From positions 1 to 64,000 of the forward strand of contig NZ_FONG01000020.1 of the NCBI RefSeq assembly GCF_900112845.1: DNA of 64,000 nucleotides, given 5' to 3'. Shown here in pieces: positions 8,036 to 18,617 of this stretch; position 1 is the first letter of the stretch, and every line of letters starts with the position of its first letter. Origin of the DNA: Actinacidiphila alni (GTDB lineage Bacteria > Actinomycetota > Actinomycetes > Streptomycetales > Streptomycetaceae). The translations under genes were made by a program, and so were the position numbers. The notes below the pieces were generated by a model. The model was given only the letters and a program-made list of their open reading frames with translations, was not told the DNA's origin and did not search any database.

Positions 8036-8968
8036 TCACGCGACCGTACGGCGGTGCCCGCCGGGGCGGTCGTCCCGCTCCTCTGCCCGCACCGCCGCGT
8101 CACTCGCTCCCGCCTCCTCGGCCGTACCGGCCTCCTCCCCCGCCGGCTCCGCGTCTCCTACCGGCCCGGCGTCCGCGCCCGCGTCGTACGACCCGCGGCC
8201 GGACGGGAATTCGCGGCCGAGCAGCGGGCCGCCGAAGACGACGAAGCCGACGCCGATCAGCCAGCACTGCACCATCAGGACGGTGCCGACCGGGCCGTAC
8301 GTCACCGCGTTGGTGACGATCAGCGGGGAGAACACCAGCCAGGAGAAGCCGCGCAGGCCGACGAGTCCGGCCATGGTCAGCACGGCGCCGGGCAGCGCGG
8401 CCCGCCAGGTGATCAGGCCGCCGAGCAGGAATTGCTGCCCCCAGCAGAAGAAGAGCACGCCGAAGACGAGCGTGAGGGTGATGCGTACGGCGGCCTGCCG
8501 TGCGCCGTGTTCGAGGAAGGCGCCGCTCTGCGCCTCGGCGAACAGATACGCCGTCAGGCCCGCGAGCCAGACCGCCCGCCGCCACACGCTGTGCCACGGC
8601 CCTGCGGGCAGATCCCACACCTTGCGGTAGCCGGTCTCCACGCTCGCCGCGAAGGACAGTCCGAAGACGGCGAGCGAGGCCAGGCTCAGCGCGCTGGTGG
8701 TGCTCAGTACCCGGCCGGGCGTGGCGAACAGCCGCCGCACCACGCCGGCCGGATGCGGGGACAGACCCATGCCGTCCACCACCCACTGGGCGAAGCCGGT
8801 GCGCTGGAAGGGCGCGGCCGCCGCGACCACGATCAGCAGCGGCATCAGGGTGACCAGGCCGAGCGCGGCGAAGCCCATCGAGCGGTGCAGCAACTCCAGT
8901 TCGCCGCCGCGCCGCCAGATCCGCTCCGCCGTCGCACCGGCCCGGGTCCGCCGCGGATTCACCATCAC
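8036..8968 (-). CDS. YihY/BrkB-family inner-membrane protein
   Basis: A 310-residue protein with about six transmembrane helices (first near residues 33-55, last near 230-247) and a charged cytoplasmic C-terminal tail rich in Asp, Glu and Ala from residue 255. The hydrophobic pattern and the ALPGAVLTMAGLVGLR segment fit the YihY/virulence factor BrkB family, whose function is uncertain. It starts GTG-ATG; either could be used, and the G-rich sequence before them serves as the ribosome site. It is followed by a bidirectional terminator and preceded by the CBS gene on the same strand. Confidence 0.75.
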   Translation of the reverse strand: MMVNPRRTRAGATAERIWRRGGELELLHRSMGFAALGLVTLMPLLIVVAAAAPFQRTGFAQWVVDGMGLSPHPAGVVRRLFATPGRVLSTTSALSLASLAVFGLSFAASVETGYRKVWDLPAGPWHSVWRRAVWLAGLTAYLFAEAQSGAFLEHGARQAAVRITLTLVFGVLFFCWGQQFLLGGLITWRAALPGAVLTMAGLVGLRGFSWLVFSPLIVTNAVTYGPVGTVLMVQCWLIGVGFVVFGGPLLGREFPSGRGSYDAGADAGPVGDAEPAGEEAGTAEEAGASDAAVRAEERDDRPGGHRRTVA

Positions 8969-9001
8969 CCCTCCCCCCCCGGCCGCCGTCTGCCGCGGCC
9001 C

Positions 9002-9412
9002 TCAGACCTCGGGCGTGTCGCCCTCGGACTCCCCCGCCGCCCGGCCGTCGTCACCGCCGCCGGTGAGGTCGCCGAGGCCGACGATGCCCACCGGTTTGCC
9101 GTCGTCCACGACCGGGAGGCGGCGCACGTCGTGCTCGCGCATCAGGCGGTACGCCTCTCCCGCCGGGTCGTCCGCGCGTACGGTGACGGGGTCGGCGCCG
9201 CACACCGAGTCGACGCTCACCCCTTGCGGGTCCACGCCCTCGGGCACCCCGATGTCGCGCGCGCTGACCACACCGAGCAGCGCGTCGCCGTGGGCGACCA
9301 GCACATCGTCGGTCCGCTGCTCCCGCATCAGCCGGGCCACTTCCGCCAGCGACGCGTCCGGCCGGACCGCGGCGGGTCCTGCGGCCATCACGTCCTTCAC
9401 GAGCAGGGTCAT
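9002..9412 (-). CDS. CBS-domain pair protein
   Basis: A 136-residue protein made of two CBS motifs (about residues 7-60 and 72-125), which together form one adenosyl-ligand-binding Bateman module. Each repeat ends in the usual pattern (LLGVVSARDIG and PVGIVGLGDLTGG). Free-standing CBS pairs sense AMP, ATP, NAD or similar ligands and act on partner proteins. The ATG follows AAGGAGAA. It has no catalytic domain and no clear partner here; the BrkB-like gene 33 bp downstream may be co-transcribed. Confidence 0.87.
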   Translation of the reverse strand: MTLLVKDVMAAGPAAVRPDASLAEVARLMREQRTDDVLVAHGDALLGVVSARDIGVPEGVDPQGVSVDSVCGADPVTVRADDPAGEAYRLMREHDVRRLPVVDDGKPVGIVGLGDLTGGGDDGRAAGESEGDTPEV

Positions 9413-9618
9413 GATCGTCGGTTCTCCTTCCGGGGCCGCCTTCCCTGCAGCGGCCGAACGGGCCGCGCGCCGCGCGCTCCGTCCCTCGGGTACGCCCTCA
9501 CCGTCCGTCGATTACCCGCGATCAGGCGCCGTGAACTGCCGACGCCGCGGCGGCCGGCCGCGGTCGTTCGCCGTCGCCCAGCCCACGGCGCCCCCGCCGG
9601 TCGCGCCGCCGGTCGCGG

Positions 9619-11181
9619 TCACTTGTCGCGGCGCTGTCCGGCACGTCCGCCCGGCAGCGTGATCGCGGCGATCACCGCGGCCACGGCCAGCACCGCCGCG
9701 CCGGTCACGAAGCCGATGTGCATACCGCTGACGAAGGATTTCCTGGCCAGCTCCATCAGCATTCCGGCCTGCCGGCCGCCGAGGTGTGCCGCGGCGCTCT
9801 CGGCCCCGCCGATCGAGTCGGTGACGGCGCCGTGCACGGACGGCGGCAGGTGGTACGGGGCGAGGCCGGTCGTCATGCGGTCGCTGAAGCGGGTGGAGAG
9901 CAGGCTGCCGATGACCGCCACTCCGAGGGCGCCGCCGACCTGGAGGAAGGTGCCGTTGGTGGCGGAACCGACGCCTGTGTGCTCCTTGGGCAGCGTGCCC
10001 ATCACCGATCCGGTCGCGGACGGCAGGACGAGCCCGGCGCCAACGCCGAGCAGGATCATGCCGGGCAGGATGTCGGTGTAGTCCGAGGATACGGACGCCA
10101 GGGAGATCTGGAAGAGGCCGCCGGCGACGCACAGCAGGCCGAGCGTGACCGTGCCCTTCACACCGATCCTGCGGACCAGGAGGGTGGTCAGCGGGGCGCA
10201 GACGGCGATCGCTCCGGCGGTCGGCAGCAGCCGGACGCCCGCTTGCAGCGGGGTGTAGCCGAGGTCGGACTGCAGCAGCTGGGTGAGCACGAACAGCGCT
10301 CCGAACAGGCCGAACGCGGTCGGCGCCACGCACGCCACCGCGGAGGCGAAGGCCCGCTTGCGGAAGAACTCCAGCCGGAGCATCGGGTGGGAGGTCCACA
10401 GTTCCCAGCCGATGAAGGCGGCGAGGACGACGATCCCGCCTCCGCCGATGCCGAGGACGGCCGCCGAACCCCAGCCGTGCGAGGGCGCCTCGATGACGGC
10501 CCACAGGATGCCGCCGAGCCCGGCGATGGACAGGACGCCGCCGAGCAGGTCGGGGCGGCGCGCGTCGGGGTTCTTGGAGTCCGGCACGAGCGGCAGGGCG
10601 CAGGCGAGGCCGACGGCGGCGATCGGCAGATTGATCAGGAACACCGAGCCCCACCAGAAGTGGTCGAGCAGGGCGCCGCCGATGATCGGGCCGAGTGCGA
10701 TGCCGAGGCCGCTGGTCGCCGACCAGAAGCCGATCGCCTTCTGCCGCTCTTCGTTGTCGGGGAACATCACGGTGATGATCGACAGCGTCGCCGGCAGGAT
10801 CAGAGCGCCGCCGATGCCCATCAGGCAGCGGGCCGCGATCAGAGTGTTCACCGATCCGGAGAACGCCGCCCAGGCGGAGCCGCCGGCAAAGACCACCAGG
10901 CCCGCGCAGAAGGCCCGCTTGCGGCCCACCCGGTCGGCGAGGCTGCCCGCCACGAGCAGCAGTCCGCCGAGCACCAGCGAATAGGCGTCGACCACCCACT
11001 GGAGGTCGTTGGGTCCCGCGTGCAGGCTGGTGACCAGCGTCGGCAGGGCCACGTTGAGGACGGTGTTGTCCAGCGTGACGATCAGCAGTGACACACAGAG
11101 CACCGTCAGCGCGAGCCATCTGCGCGGTGGTGCCTGTGCGGTGTCCCCGCGGCTGGACGGCGTATGCGTATGGACGCTCAT
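9619..11181 (-). CDS. MFS efflux transporter, DHA2 (EmrB/QacA) family
   Basis: A 520-residue 14-helix exporter. It carries LDNTVLNVALP in helix 1, SLADRVGRKRAF (motif A) near residue 72, and RCLMGIGGALILPATLSI near 115. The frame is open to 11352, but the ATG at 11181 has GAGGGA at proper distance and begins with the short polar N-terminus normal for the family. It is divergent from the phosphotransferase pseudogene at 11383. No regulator is adjacent. The substrate is unknown. Confidence 0.9.
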   Translation of the reverse strand: MSVHTHTPSSRGDTAQAPPRRWLALTVLCVSLLIVTLDNTVLNVALPTLVTSLHAGPNDLQWVVDAYSLVLGGLLLVAGSLADRVGRKRAFCAGLVVFAGGSAWAAFSGSVNTLIAARCLMGIGGALILPATLSIITVMFPDNEERQKAIGFWSATSGLGIALGPIIGGALLDHFWWGSVFLINLPIAAVGLACALPLVPDSKNPDARRPDLLGGVLSIAGLGGILWAVIEAPSHGWGSAAVLGIGGGGIVVLAAFIGWELWTSHPMLRLEFFRKRAFASAVACVAPTAFGLFGALFVLTQLLQSDLGYTPLQAGVRLLPTAGAIAVCAPLTTLLVRRIGVKGTVTLGLLCVAGGLFQISLASVSSDYTDILPGMILLGVGAGLVLPSATGSVMGTLPKEHTGVGSATNGTFLQVGGALGVAVIGSLLSTRFSDRMTTGLAPYHLPPSVHGAVTDSIGGAESAAAHLGGRQAGMLMELARKSFVSGMHIGFVTGAAVLAVAAVIAAITLPGGRAGQRRDK

Positions 11182-11382
11182 GTCCGTTCCCTCGCAGACT
11201 CCTTCGTGGGTCCCACCGTCCCGTGACGGCCAACCGGCCGTCGTGGGGGTGCGGCGCTGACACCCTGCGTGTGCCCAGGAATCCGACGGGAACCGTACTT
11301 CTTCCGGCCTTTTGCCGGACCGGCCCACCGCCCGCGGCGTGAGAGACTGCACGGCCGGCCGGACGGGATGAGGGGCGGGGAC

Positions 11383-11942
11383 ATGGGTGGACGGCGGAGC
11401 TTTGCCGACCGTGAGCGACTGGCGGGGGTCGCGCGGGCGGCGCTCGGGCCGCGGCGGCGGATCACGGAGGTGGCGCGGCTGCGCGGCGGCAGCAAGAAGG
11501 GCGTCTACCGGCTCACCCTGGACGACGGCGCGAGCGTGATCGTCTACATCTGGGACAGCGCCGAGAACTACTGGCCGGCCAGCCCGCAGGGCGGTCCGAT
11601 CCGCCGGGCGCGGCGCCGGTCGTGCACGGCGAACTCGGCCCCGACCACGTCCTGGTGGACGACCGGGGCCGGCCGGTGCTGATCGACATCGAGGGGCTGA
11701 TGTACTTCGACGTCGAGTGGGAGCACGCCTTCCTGCGCATCAGGTTCGCCGACCACTACCCGCCGCTGCGCCGCGACGGGATGGACGAACAGCGGCTGCG
11801 CTTCTACGCGTTGGCGATGCGCCTGTCGCTGGTCGCGGGCCCGCTGCGGCTGCTCGACGGCGACTTCCCCGACCGCGACTTCATGCTGGGCATCGTGGAG
11901 CACAATCTCCAGGAGTCGCTGGCGTTCCTGGACCGGCGCTGA
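11383..11942 (+). pseudogene. Phosphotransferase (APH/choline-kinase-like), internal deletion and frameshift
   Basis: Two parts of one kinase are seen in different frames. The first part (ATG at 11383, to about 11580) encodes the N-lobe: a RLRGGSKKGVYRL nucleotide-binding strand and VIVYIWDSAENYWP. The second part (about 11615-11942) encodes the C-lobe: HGELGPDHVLVDDRG and PVLIDIEG, the catalytic loop and metal-binding Asp, then DVEWEHAFLRIRF. In the APH fold about 120-130 residues normally lie between these parts; here they are missing and the frame changes at the joint. The encoded protein would be non-functional. Either a real deletion or an assembly collapse could explain it. Confidence 0.8.
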
Positions 11943-11947
11943 CCGTC

Positions 11948-11985
11948 CGGGCGGCGGGGGCGTTGGCGTACGCCCCGGCCGCCCG
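11948..11985. terminator. Bidirectional terminator
   Basis: Two 15-bp arms with a single mismatch and an eight-base loop lie between the convergent phosphotransferase pseudogene and the encapsulin gene. Confidence 0.75.
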
Positions 11986-12000
11986 CCGGGTGACGCTCTG

Positions 12001-12816
12001 TCAGACGGCCACCGTGGGCGCCGACTTGAGGGCGACCGCGGCCTCGGAGGTGTGGACCAGGAAGGTCAGCGTCTCCTGGAAGTACAGCCGGACGCTGGTG
12101 TCGTCGTGGGACAGGTAGCCGATCGACAGGTCCTGGCCGATGCGCAGTTCGAAGTCGCCGCCGCGGCCGGCCAGCAGGAAGGCGCCGTCGATGGCGGGCG
12201 CCCAGATGATGTCGCCGTCGAGCAGGCGGGCCAGGTGCTGGTGGATCGGGTAGCCGTGGTCGGAGGTCTCGCTGACCGCGGTGTAGGCGTCGGCGCTGAG
12301 CGCCAGGTGGTAGGCGCCGTCGACGCCCGCGAGCCGCAGTTCGGTGATCGCCTGGCTGACGGCGTTCGGGTAGTCGCGGACGTCGTCGGGCAGGGTGACC
12401 GGCGCGTTGCTCGACGCGGCACGGATGCCCTGGATGCCGGCGGCCGGGTACCCCTCGAAGATCACCCGGTCCTCGGCGAAGGCGAGCTGCTTGGCCGCGT
12501 CCTTGACCGGCTGCCAGTCGGCGTCCTTGGCGCCGCGCTCGACGTCGTCCACCTGCCGGCGGTCGACGGTGAACGGCAGGCGCAGTTCGACGATCGGCTG
12601 CGAGCGGCGGACGTGTGCGATGACGCCGTCGGCCGGCGAGTCGACGGAGTCCAGGTGGCCGGTGGCGACGGCGGCCAGCTCGGAACCGGCCGCGTCGGGT
12701 ACGTCCACGAGCCGGCGTCCCGCCACATTGCGCTTGAAGGTGCGCCGCGCCTCGTCCTCCAGGTCGGCCCAGGCGGCGTCGGAGATGGGGGCCAGTTCTC
12801 GATGCAGGTTGTTCAC
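12001..12816 (-). CDS. Encapsulin nanocompartment shell protein (family 1, linocin/CFP29-like)
   Basis: A 271-residue HK97-fold protein that self-assembles into an icosahedral protein shell. The N-terminal LHRELAPISDAAWADLE, the RRLVDVPD segment near 45 and the C-terminal DTSVRLYFQETLTF near 245 match family 1 encapsulins, and the length is typical. The GTG at 12816 overlaps the TGA of the upstream DyP peroxidase gene by four bases and has AGGAG upstream, so shell and cargo are translationally coupled. The peroxidase carries the matching cargo-loading tail. Together they form a heme-peroxidase nanocompartment, probably against oxidative stress. Confidence 0.93.
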   Translation of the reverse strand: MNNLHRELAPISDAAWADLEDEARRTFKRNVAGRRLVDVPDAAGSELAAVATGHLDSVDSPADGVIAHVRRSQPIVELRLPFTVDRRQVDDVERGAKDADWQPVKDAAKQLAFAEDRVIFEGYPAAGIQGIRAASSNAPVTLPDDVRDYPNAVSQAITELRLAGVDGAYHLALSADAYTAVSETSDHGYPIHQHLARLLDGDIIWAPAIDGAFLLAGRGGDFELRIGQDLSIGYLSHDDTSVRLYFQETLTFLVHTSEAAVALKSAPTVAV

Positions 12817-13907
12817 GAGGTGGTGCTCCTCTTCAGGTCGCCGATGCCCAGCGAGACGTCGGGAACGGCGGGGACGGGTCCTTCGGGGGCGGGGACCGGG
12901 GCGGGTACGGACGCGGGAGCCGGGTCCGCGGCGGTGGCGCCGGCGGCGGACGCGGGCGGCTCCGGCAGGTCGTCGAGGAAGTCGGCCGACGGCGCGTAGA
13001 ACAGGGTGCCGGTGACGGCCGTGGAGAAGTCCAGGATGCGGTCGTGGGTGGCGGGCGGCAGACCGAGGAACATGTTCCGCAGCATCTGCTCGGTGACGTC
13101 CGGCGTGCGGGCGTAGCCGATGAAGTAGGTGCCGAATTCGCCGCGGCCGGGGCTGCCGAAGGGCATGTTGTCGCGGAGGATCTGCCGCTCGGTGCCGTCC
13201 GGCTCGGTGATGGTGTTGAGCGCGACGTGCGAGGCGTCCTCGTCCAGCTCCACATTGTCCAGTTTGCGGCGGCCGATGATCCGCTCCTGCTCCTCGACGG
13301 GCAGCGCGTTCCAGGCGTCCAGGTCGTGCAGGTATTTCTGCACGATGACGTAGCTGCCGCCCGCGTGCTCGGGGTCCTCGTCGCCGATCAGCACCGCGTC
13401 GTGCGCCGCGCGGCCGACCGGATTCTCGGTGCCGTCGACGAAGCCGAGCAGATCTCGCGCGTCGCGGTAGAGGAAGCCCTGCGTCTCGTCGCGCAGCGTG
13501 ACCGCGCCGCGCAGCCGGTCCATGATCTGGGCGGCCAGGCCGAAGCACAGGTCCATCCGGGTGGCCCGGATGTGGAAGAGCAGGTCGCCGGGGGTGGAGG
13601 GGGCGTGGTGCCGGGCTCCGCGCAGTTCCTCGAAGACGTGCAGTCCGGCCGGGCGCGGCGCGGCGAAGAGCCGGTCCCAGGCGTGCGCGCCGATACCGGT
13701 GACGCAGCTCAGCCTGCCCTCGGGTGATCCGAAGCCGACCGAGCGCTGCAGTCCGGCGACGTCGGCCAGCAGGTCGCGCACGGTGTCCTCGCCGCCGGCG
13801 TCCACGTCCAGGACGAGGAAGATCGCCGCGGTGGTCAGCGGGCTGAGTACGGCCTGTGGTTCGGCCGTCGGCCGCGGCACGCTCTGGCCGCCGCTCTCCT
13901 GTGTCAT
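12813..13907 (-). CDS. DyP-type heme peroxidase, encapsulin cargo
   Basis: A 364-residue dye-decolourising peroxidase. The GFVDGTENP motif (the DyP GxxDG signature holding the distal Asp) is near residue 150, and RGEFGTYFIGYARTP near 255 lies in the second ferredoxin-like domain. After residue 315 an Ala/Pro-rich linker leads to a C-terminal SLGIGDLKR, the consensus encapsulin-targeting peptide. The ATG at 13907 (AAGGA upstream) is preferred to the GTG at 13967. The gene comes before encapsulin with a four-base overlap. There is no Tat signal, consistent with a cytoplasmic caged enzyme. Confidence 0.94.
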   Translation of the reverse strand: MTQESGGQSVPRPTAEPQAVLSPLTTAAIFLVLDVDAGGEDTVRDLLADVAGLQRSVGFGSPEGRLSCVTGIGAHAWDRLFAAPRPAGLHVFEELRGARHHAPSTPGDLLFHIRATRMDLCFGLAAQIMDRLRGAVTLRDETQGFLYRDARDLLGFVDGTENPVGRAAHDAVLIGDEDPEHAGGSYVIVQKYLHDLDAWNALPVEEQERIIGRRKLDNVELDEDASHVALNTITEPDGTERQILRDNMPFGSPGRGEFGTYFIGYARTPDVTEQMLRNMFLGLPPATHDRILDFSTAVTGTLFYAPSADFLDDLPEPPASAAGATAADPAPASVPAPVPAPEGPVPAVPDVSLGIGDLKRSTTS

Positions 13908-13991
13908 CGAGGCATCCTTAACCGGCTCGGATCGGACCCGGCCCCTTACCCGACGGGCCACATCCACTATCGCAAAGCGTGCGGTGACGTG

Positions 13992-14028
13992 CGCGCGCCC
14001 CGGCCGGTCGGACCGGCCGGGGCGCGCG
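13992..14028 (-). terminator. Terminator of icd
   Basis: Perfect 18-bp arms around a central G (14010) begin 12 bases after the icd stop. In practice the loop would be about five bases. Confidence 0.85.
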
Positions 14029-14039
14029 ACGCGCGTCGG

Positions 14040-16259
<2,220 letters not shown>

Positions 16260-16591
16260 CGGTCACTCCGTCCAGGTCTGCAACATTGCTTGACATCAAG
16301 ATATCCCGTGGCCGGCACGTGCCTCGCACGGCCCCACCCCCGGCGGTACGGGATCCGGCCGGGCTCCGGCTCCCGCGGCGGTACGGCGCCGGGTGCGCGA
16401 GAGGCGTCGACTCCGCGTCAAGTCCCCGTTCCGGACGGGCCGGACGCGTTCGGAAGAAGGTATTTCGGATGATTTCCACGCGGTGGGAGAAGGGCTTCAC
16501 GGGGATCCGACACGCTGAGTGATATGTACCGTTTGCGGTGAGTTGGGACCTCGGTCATCCTGAAGATCCAGCCGAACAAGGAGATGATTCC
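16260..16591. other. Divergent control region between icd and the peptide operon
   Basis: 332 bases without a gene. It contains the palindrome CTTGA-CA-TCAAG at 16289-16300, close to the icd start, and AT-richer stretches near 16460-16530 (GGTATTTCGGATGATTT, GAGTGATATGTACCG), where the peptide operon promoter probably lies. I could not identify a clear -35/-10 pair for the operon. Confidence 0.5.
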
Positions 16592-16780
16592 ATGAACTCG
16601 GAACTCACTGCCCCGGTCGAGTCGGCGGTTCTCGCCGCCGAGGTCGAAGGTCTGGTGGACTCCGCGGAACCCGAGGGCATCTACCGCGACACGCGCGAGT
16701 GCGGCGGCGGCCTGCTGCTCGCCGGTCTGCTGCTGATCTCGCCGCCGACCCCCCGTCCGACGAAGACGGACGCGTCCTGA
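16592..16780 (+). CDS. Small peptide, candidate precursor of a peptide natural product
   Basis: A 62-residue peptide starting at an ATG with AAGGAG at ideal spacing. Residues 1-36 are acidic and helical-looking (many Glu, Ala, Val), like a RiPP leader. Then come the only Cys (37), a Gly triplet (38-40), a hydrophobic block LLLAGLLLIS (41-50) and a Pro/Thr tail PPTPRPTKTDAS. The layout leader-CGGG-hydrophobic core is typical of ribosomal peptide precursors with GG processing, but this is a resemblance and not a family match. It lies 14 bp before a four-gene coupled operon. Alternatives are a small membrane peptide or a regulatory leader. Confidence 0.6.
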   Translation: MNSELTAPVESAVLAAEVEGLVDSAEPEGIYRDTRECGGGLLLAGLLLISPPTPRPTKTDAS

Positions 16781-16794
16781 ACTGAGGGGTCACG

Positions 16795-17511
16795 TTGGCT
16801 GAGCAGGCCCAGGGGATCTCCCCGCTGAGCGCTGTGGTCGCCGACGTCGCACAAGGAGTCGCTCTCGCCCTTCGGGGCGGGGGCGGCTCCTATGCGCTGT
16901 CGGACGTACTGCCGCCGGACGAGGCGGTGGCCCCGGCCGCCGTCCGGGTGCTGGGCGCGGACGCGCTGGCACCGTACGCACTGGACCGCGCCGCCGCGAC
17001 CGGCGGCGCCACGGACCGGACGACGGCGGACCGCGCTTTGGTGCGCGCCGCCCTGACCGCGTTCGCGCCGGGCGCCGACGCCTCCGAGGTGTCGCTGTGG
17101 AGCTACCGCGGCCTGCTGGCCGCGGCGCGGGCGCTGCTGCCCGCAGACCCGGACGGCTGGCCGCCCGAGCCGCCGGCCGCGACGGCCTGGACCGCGACCG
17201 ATCCGTGGCCGAAACTCGCCCATCGCGCCTCACAGTTGGCGTCGCTGGCGCTTCCTGGCCTGGACACCCCGCTGGCCGCGGGCCTCGCGGAGCGCACCGA
17301 CGACCTGGCCCGCGGCTTCGTCCGCGCGGTCCGGCGCCGCGACTGGCTCCAGGCGGCCGGGCTCGGCCGCTGGCTGGCGAGCGCGGCGGACGTGCCGGAC
17401 ACCCTCGGTCTGGACAGCGGGCTGGTGTTCGTCCGTCAGATGAGCGGCACGCAGCCGCGGGTCGCGCTGCATGTCGCCGCGGCGGCCCGCTTCTACGGGC
17501 GCGGTTCGTGA
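16795..17511 (+). CDS. Protein of unknown function in the peptide operon
   Basis: A 238-residue protein with no family that I recognise. It is Ala/Leu-rich and mostly helical by composition, with a Gly-rich turn (ALRGGGGSYALSD, residues 25-37) and an Arg-rich helix (FVRAVRRRDWLQAAG near 178). There is no signal peptide or membrane helix. The start is a TTG with GAGGGG six bases upstream. Its TGA overlaps the GTG of the next gene (GTGA), so the two are made together. It lies directly behind the peptide gene, which suggests a leader-binding or partner role; that is inference. Confidence 0.7.
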   Translation: MAEQAQGISPLSAVVADVAQGVALALRGGGGSYALSDVLPPDEAVAPAAVRVLGADALAPYALDRAAATGGATDRTTADRALVRAALTAFAPGADASEVSLWSYRGLLAAARALLPADPDGWPPEPPAATAWTATDPWPKLAHRASQLASLALPGLDTPLAAGLAERTDDLARGFVRAVRRRDWLQAAGLGRWLASAADVPDTLGLDSGLVFVRQMSGTQPRVALHVAAAARFYGRGS

Positions 17512-18617
17512 CCGGCGCGGACCCGCGCGGCGGTACGGCGGTCGCGGCGCCCGCTCGCGAACACCCCGACGGGGGTACGGCCGACGTCCACGGCCTGGAT
17601 CCCGCCCTGCTGGACTCGATGGCGGGCTCGGCGCTGCGGTGGCTGGACGGTATGCGGGACTGCTTCCGGCTGCCCGCCGACGTCACCACCGACGCCGACC
17701 CCAATCTGACCCTCAAACCGCTGGGCGAATTGGCCGAGTTGACGCACCTGATCCGTACCCGTCATCCGCGCGCCGACGTCCGCACCCTGGCCGAGGGCCT
17801 GTTCGCCTTCGCCTGGGAGGAGACGCGCGGCGGCGCCCTCTTCGGCGACCTGCTGCGCGGCGAGCCGCGGGCGACATATCCGGTGGAGCTGTACGGGGTC
17901 TTCGCCAGGACCGGTCTGCGGCATCCGGGGGTCGAGGAGCTGATCCGCACCGCGACGGGCCTGCGCGGCTGGCGGGTGGCGCGCGAGGACCACACCCGCA
18001 CCCTCGGCGTGCTCAACGCCGAGCGGCGGATCGGCCTGCCCGAGCACGCCGACTTCGCCGAGGTGCTGGCCATGACGGGCCTCGGCTGCCGGTCCGAGCC
18101 CTGGACGCTGGACCGCAAGGCCGCGTACGGCGTGACGCACGACGTCTTCCACCTCACCGACTGGGGCCGCGCCCGGGAGCGGATGCCCGCGGACCTCGCC
18201 GAATACCTGCGGCTGTGGGTGCCGTCCTGGCTGGAGTGCTGGCTGGAGGAGGAGCTGTGGGACCTGGCGGGCGAGTGGCTCGCCGTGTCCGCCTGCCTTC
18301 CGGTGCCGGTCCAGGACCCGGCGGCCTGGCGGCGGCTGGCCGCGGCGCAGGCGCCGGACGGCTCGGTGCCCGAGTCGGGCACCGAGCCGCCACCCGGGCC
18401 TGACGAGGCGGACGCCTTCACCGCCTGTTACCACTCCACCCTGGTGACGGCCTTCGCGGCGACCCTGGCCCGTATCGGCGCCGCGGACGGGTCGGACACG
18501 GCGCCGCACTCCCCCGCACCGCACTCCCCCTCCTTGCCGCACGGCCCGGCACCGCACGGCGCCGCGGCCACTCGGAACACCGCCATGGAAGGCCCGGAAA
18601 GCGAGGCAGCATCGTGA
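17508..18617 (+). CDS. Uncharacterised protein (possible DUF6895), copy 1
   Basis: A 369-residue protein homologous to the next gene product. The two share an ALRWLDG/ALTWLDE start, LKPLGELAE, RHPGVEE, RTLGVLNAERR, the strongly conserved THDVFHLTDWG (near residue 216) and WDLAGEWLAV. The repeated helical Trp/Leu pattern suggests an alpha/alpha-barrel. The invariant TH..FHLT.WG segment could hold an active site, but no function is established to my knowledge, and the DUF number is from memory. The last 60 residues are a Pro/His/Ser low-complexity tail (PHSPAPHSP) absent from copy 2. GTGA overlaps occur on both sides. Confidence 0.75.
   Translation: MTGADPRGGTAVAAPAREHPDGGTADVHGLDPALLDSMAGSALRWLDGMRDCFRLPADVTTDADPNLTLKPLGELAELTHLIRTRHPRADVRTLAEGLFAFAWEETRGGALFGDLLRGEPRATYPVELYGVFARTGLRHPGVEELIRTATGLRGWRVAREDHTRTLGVLNAERRIGLPEHADFAEVLAMTGLGCRSEPWTLDRKAAYGVTHDVFHLTDWGRARERMPADLAEYLRLWVPSWLECWLEEELWDLAGEWLAVSACLPVPVQDPAAWRRLAAAQAPDGSVPESGTEPPPGPDEADAFTACYHSTLVTAFAATLARIGAADGSDTAPHSPAPHSPSLPHGPAPHGAAATRNTAMEGPESEAAS

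Noticed and set aside
16592..16780. Assigning the 62-aa peptide to a named RiPP class
   Set aside because: None of the signature enzymes of lanthipeptides, thiopeptides, lasso peptides, graspetides, linaridins or radical SAM peptides is present, so only a general precursor-like description is supportable.
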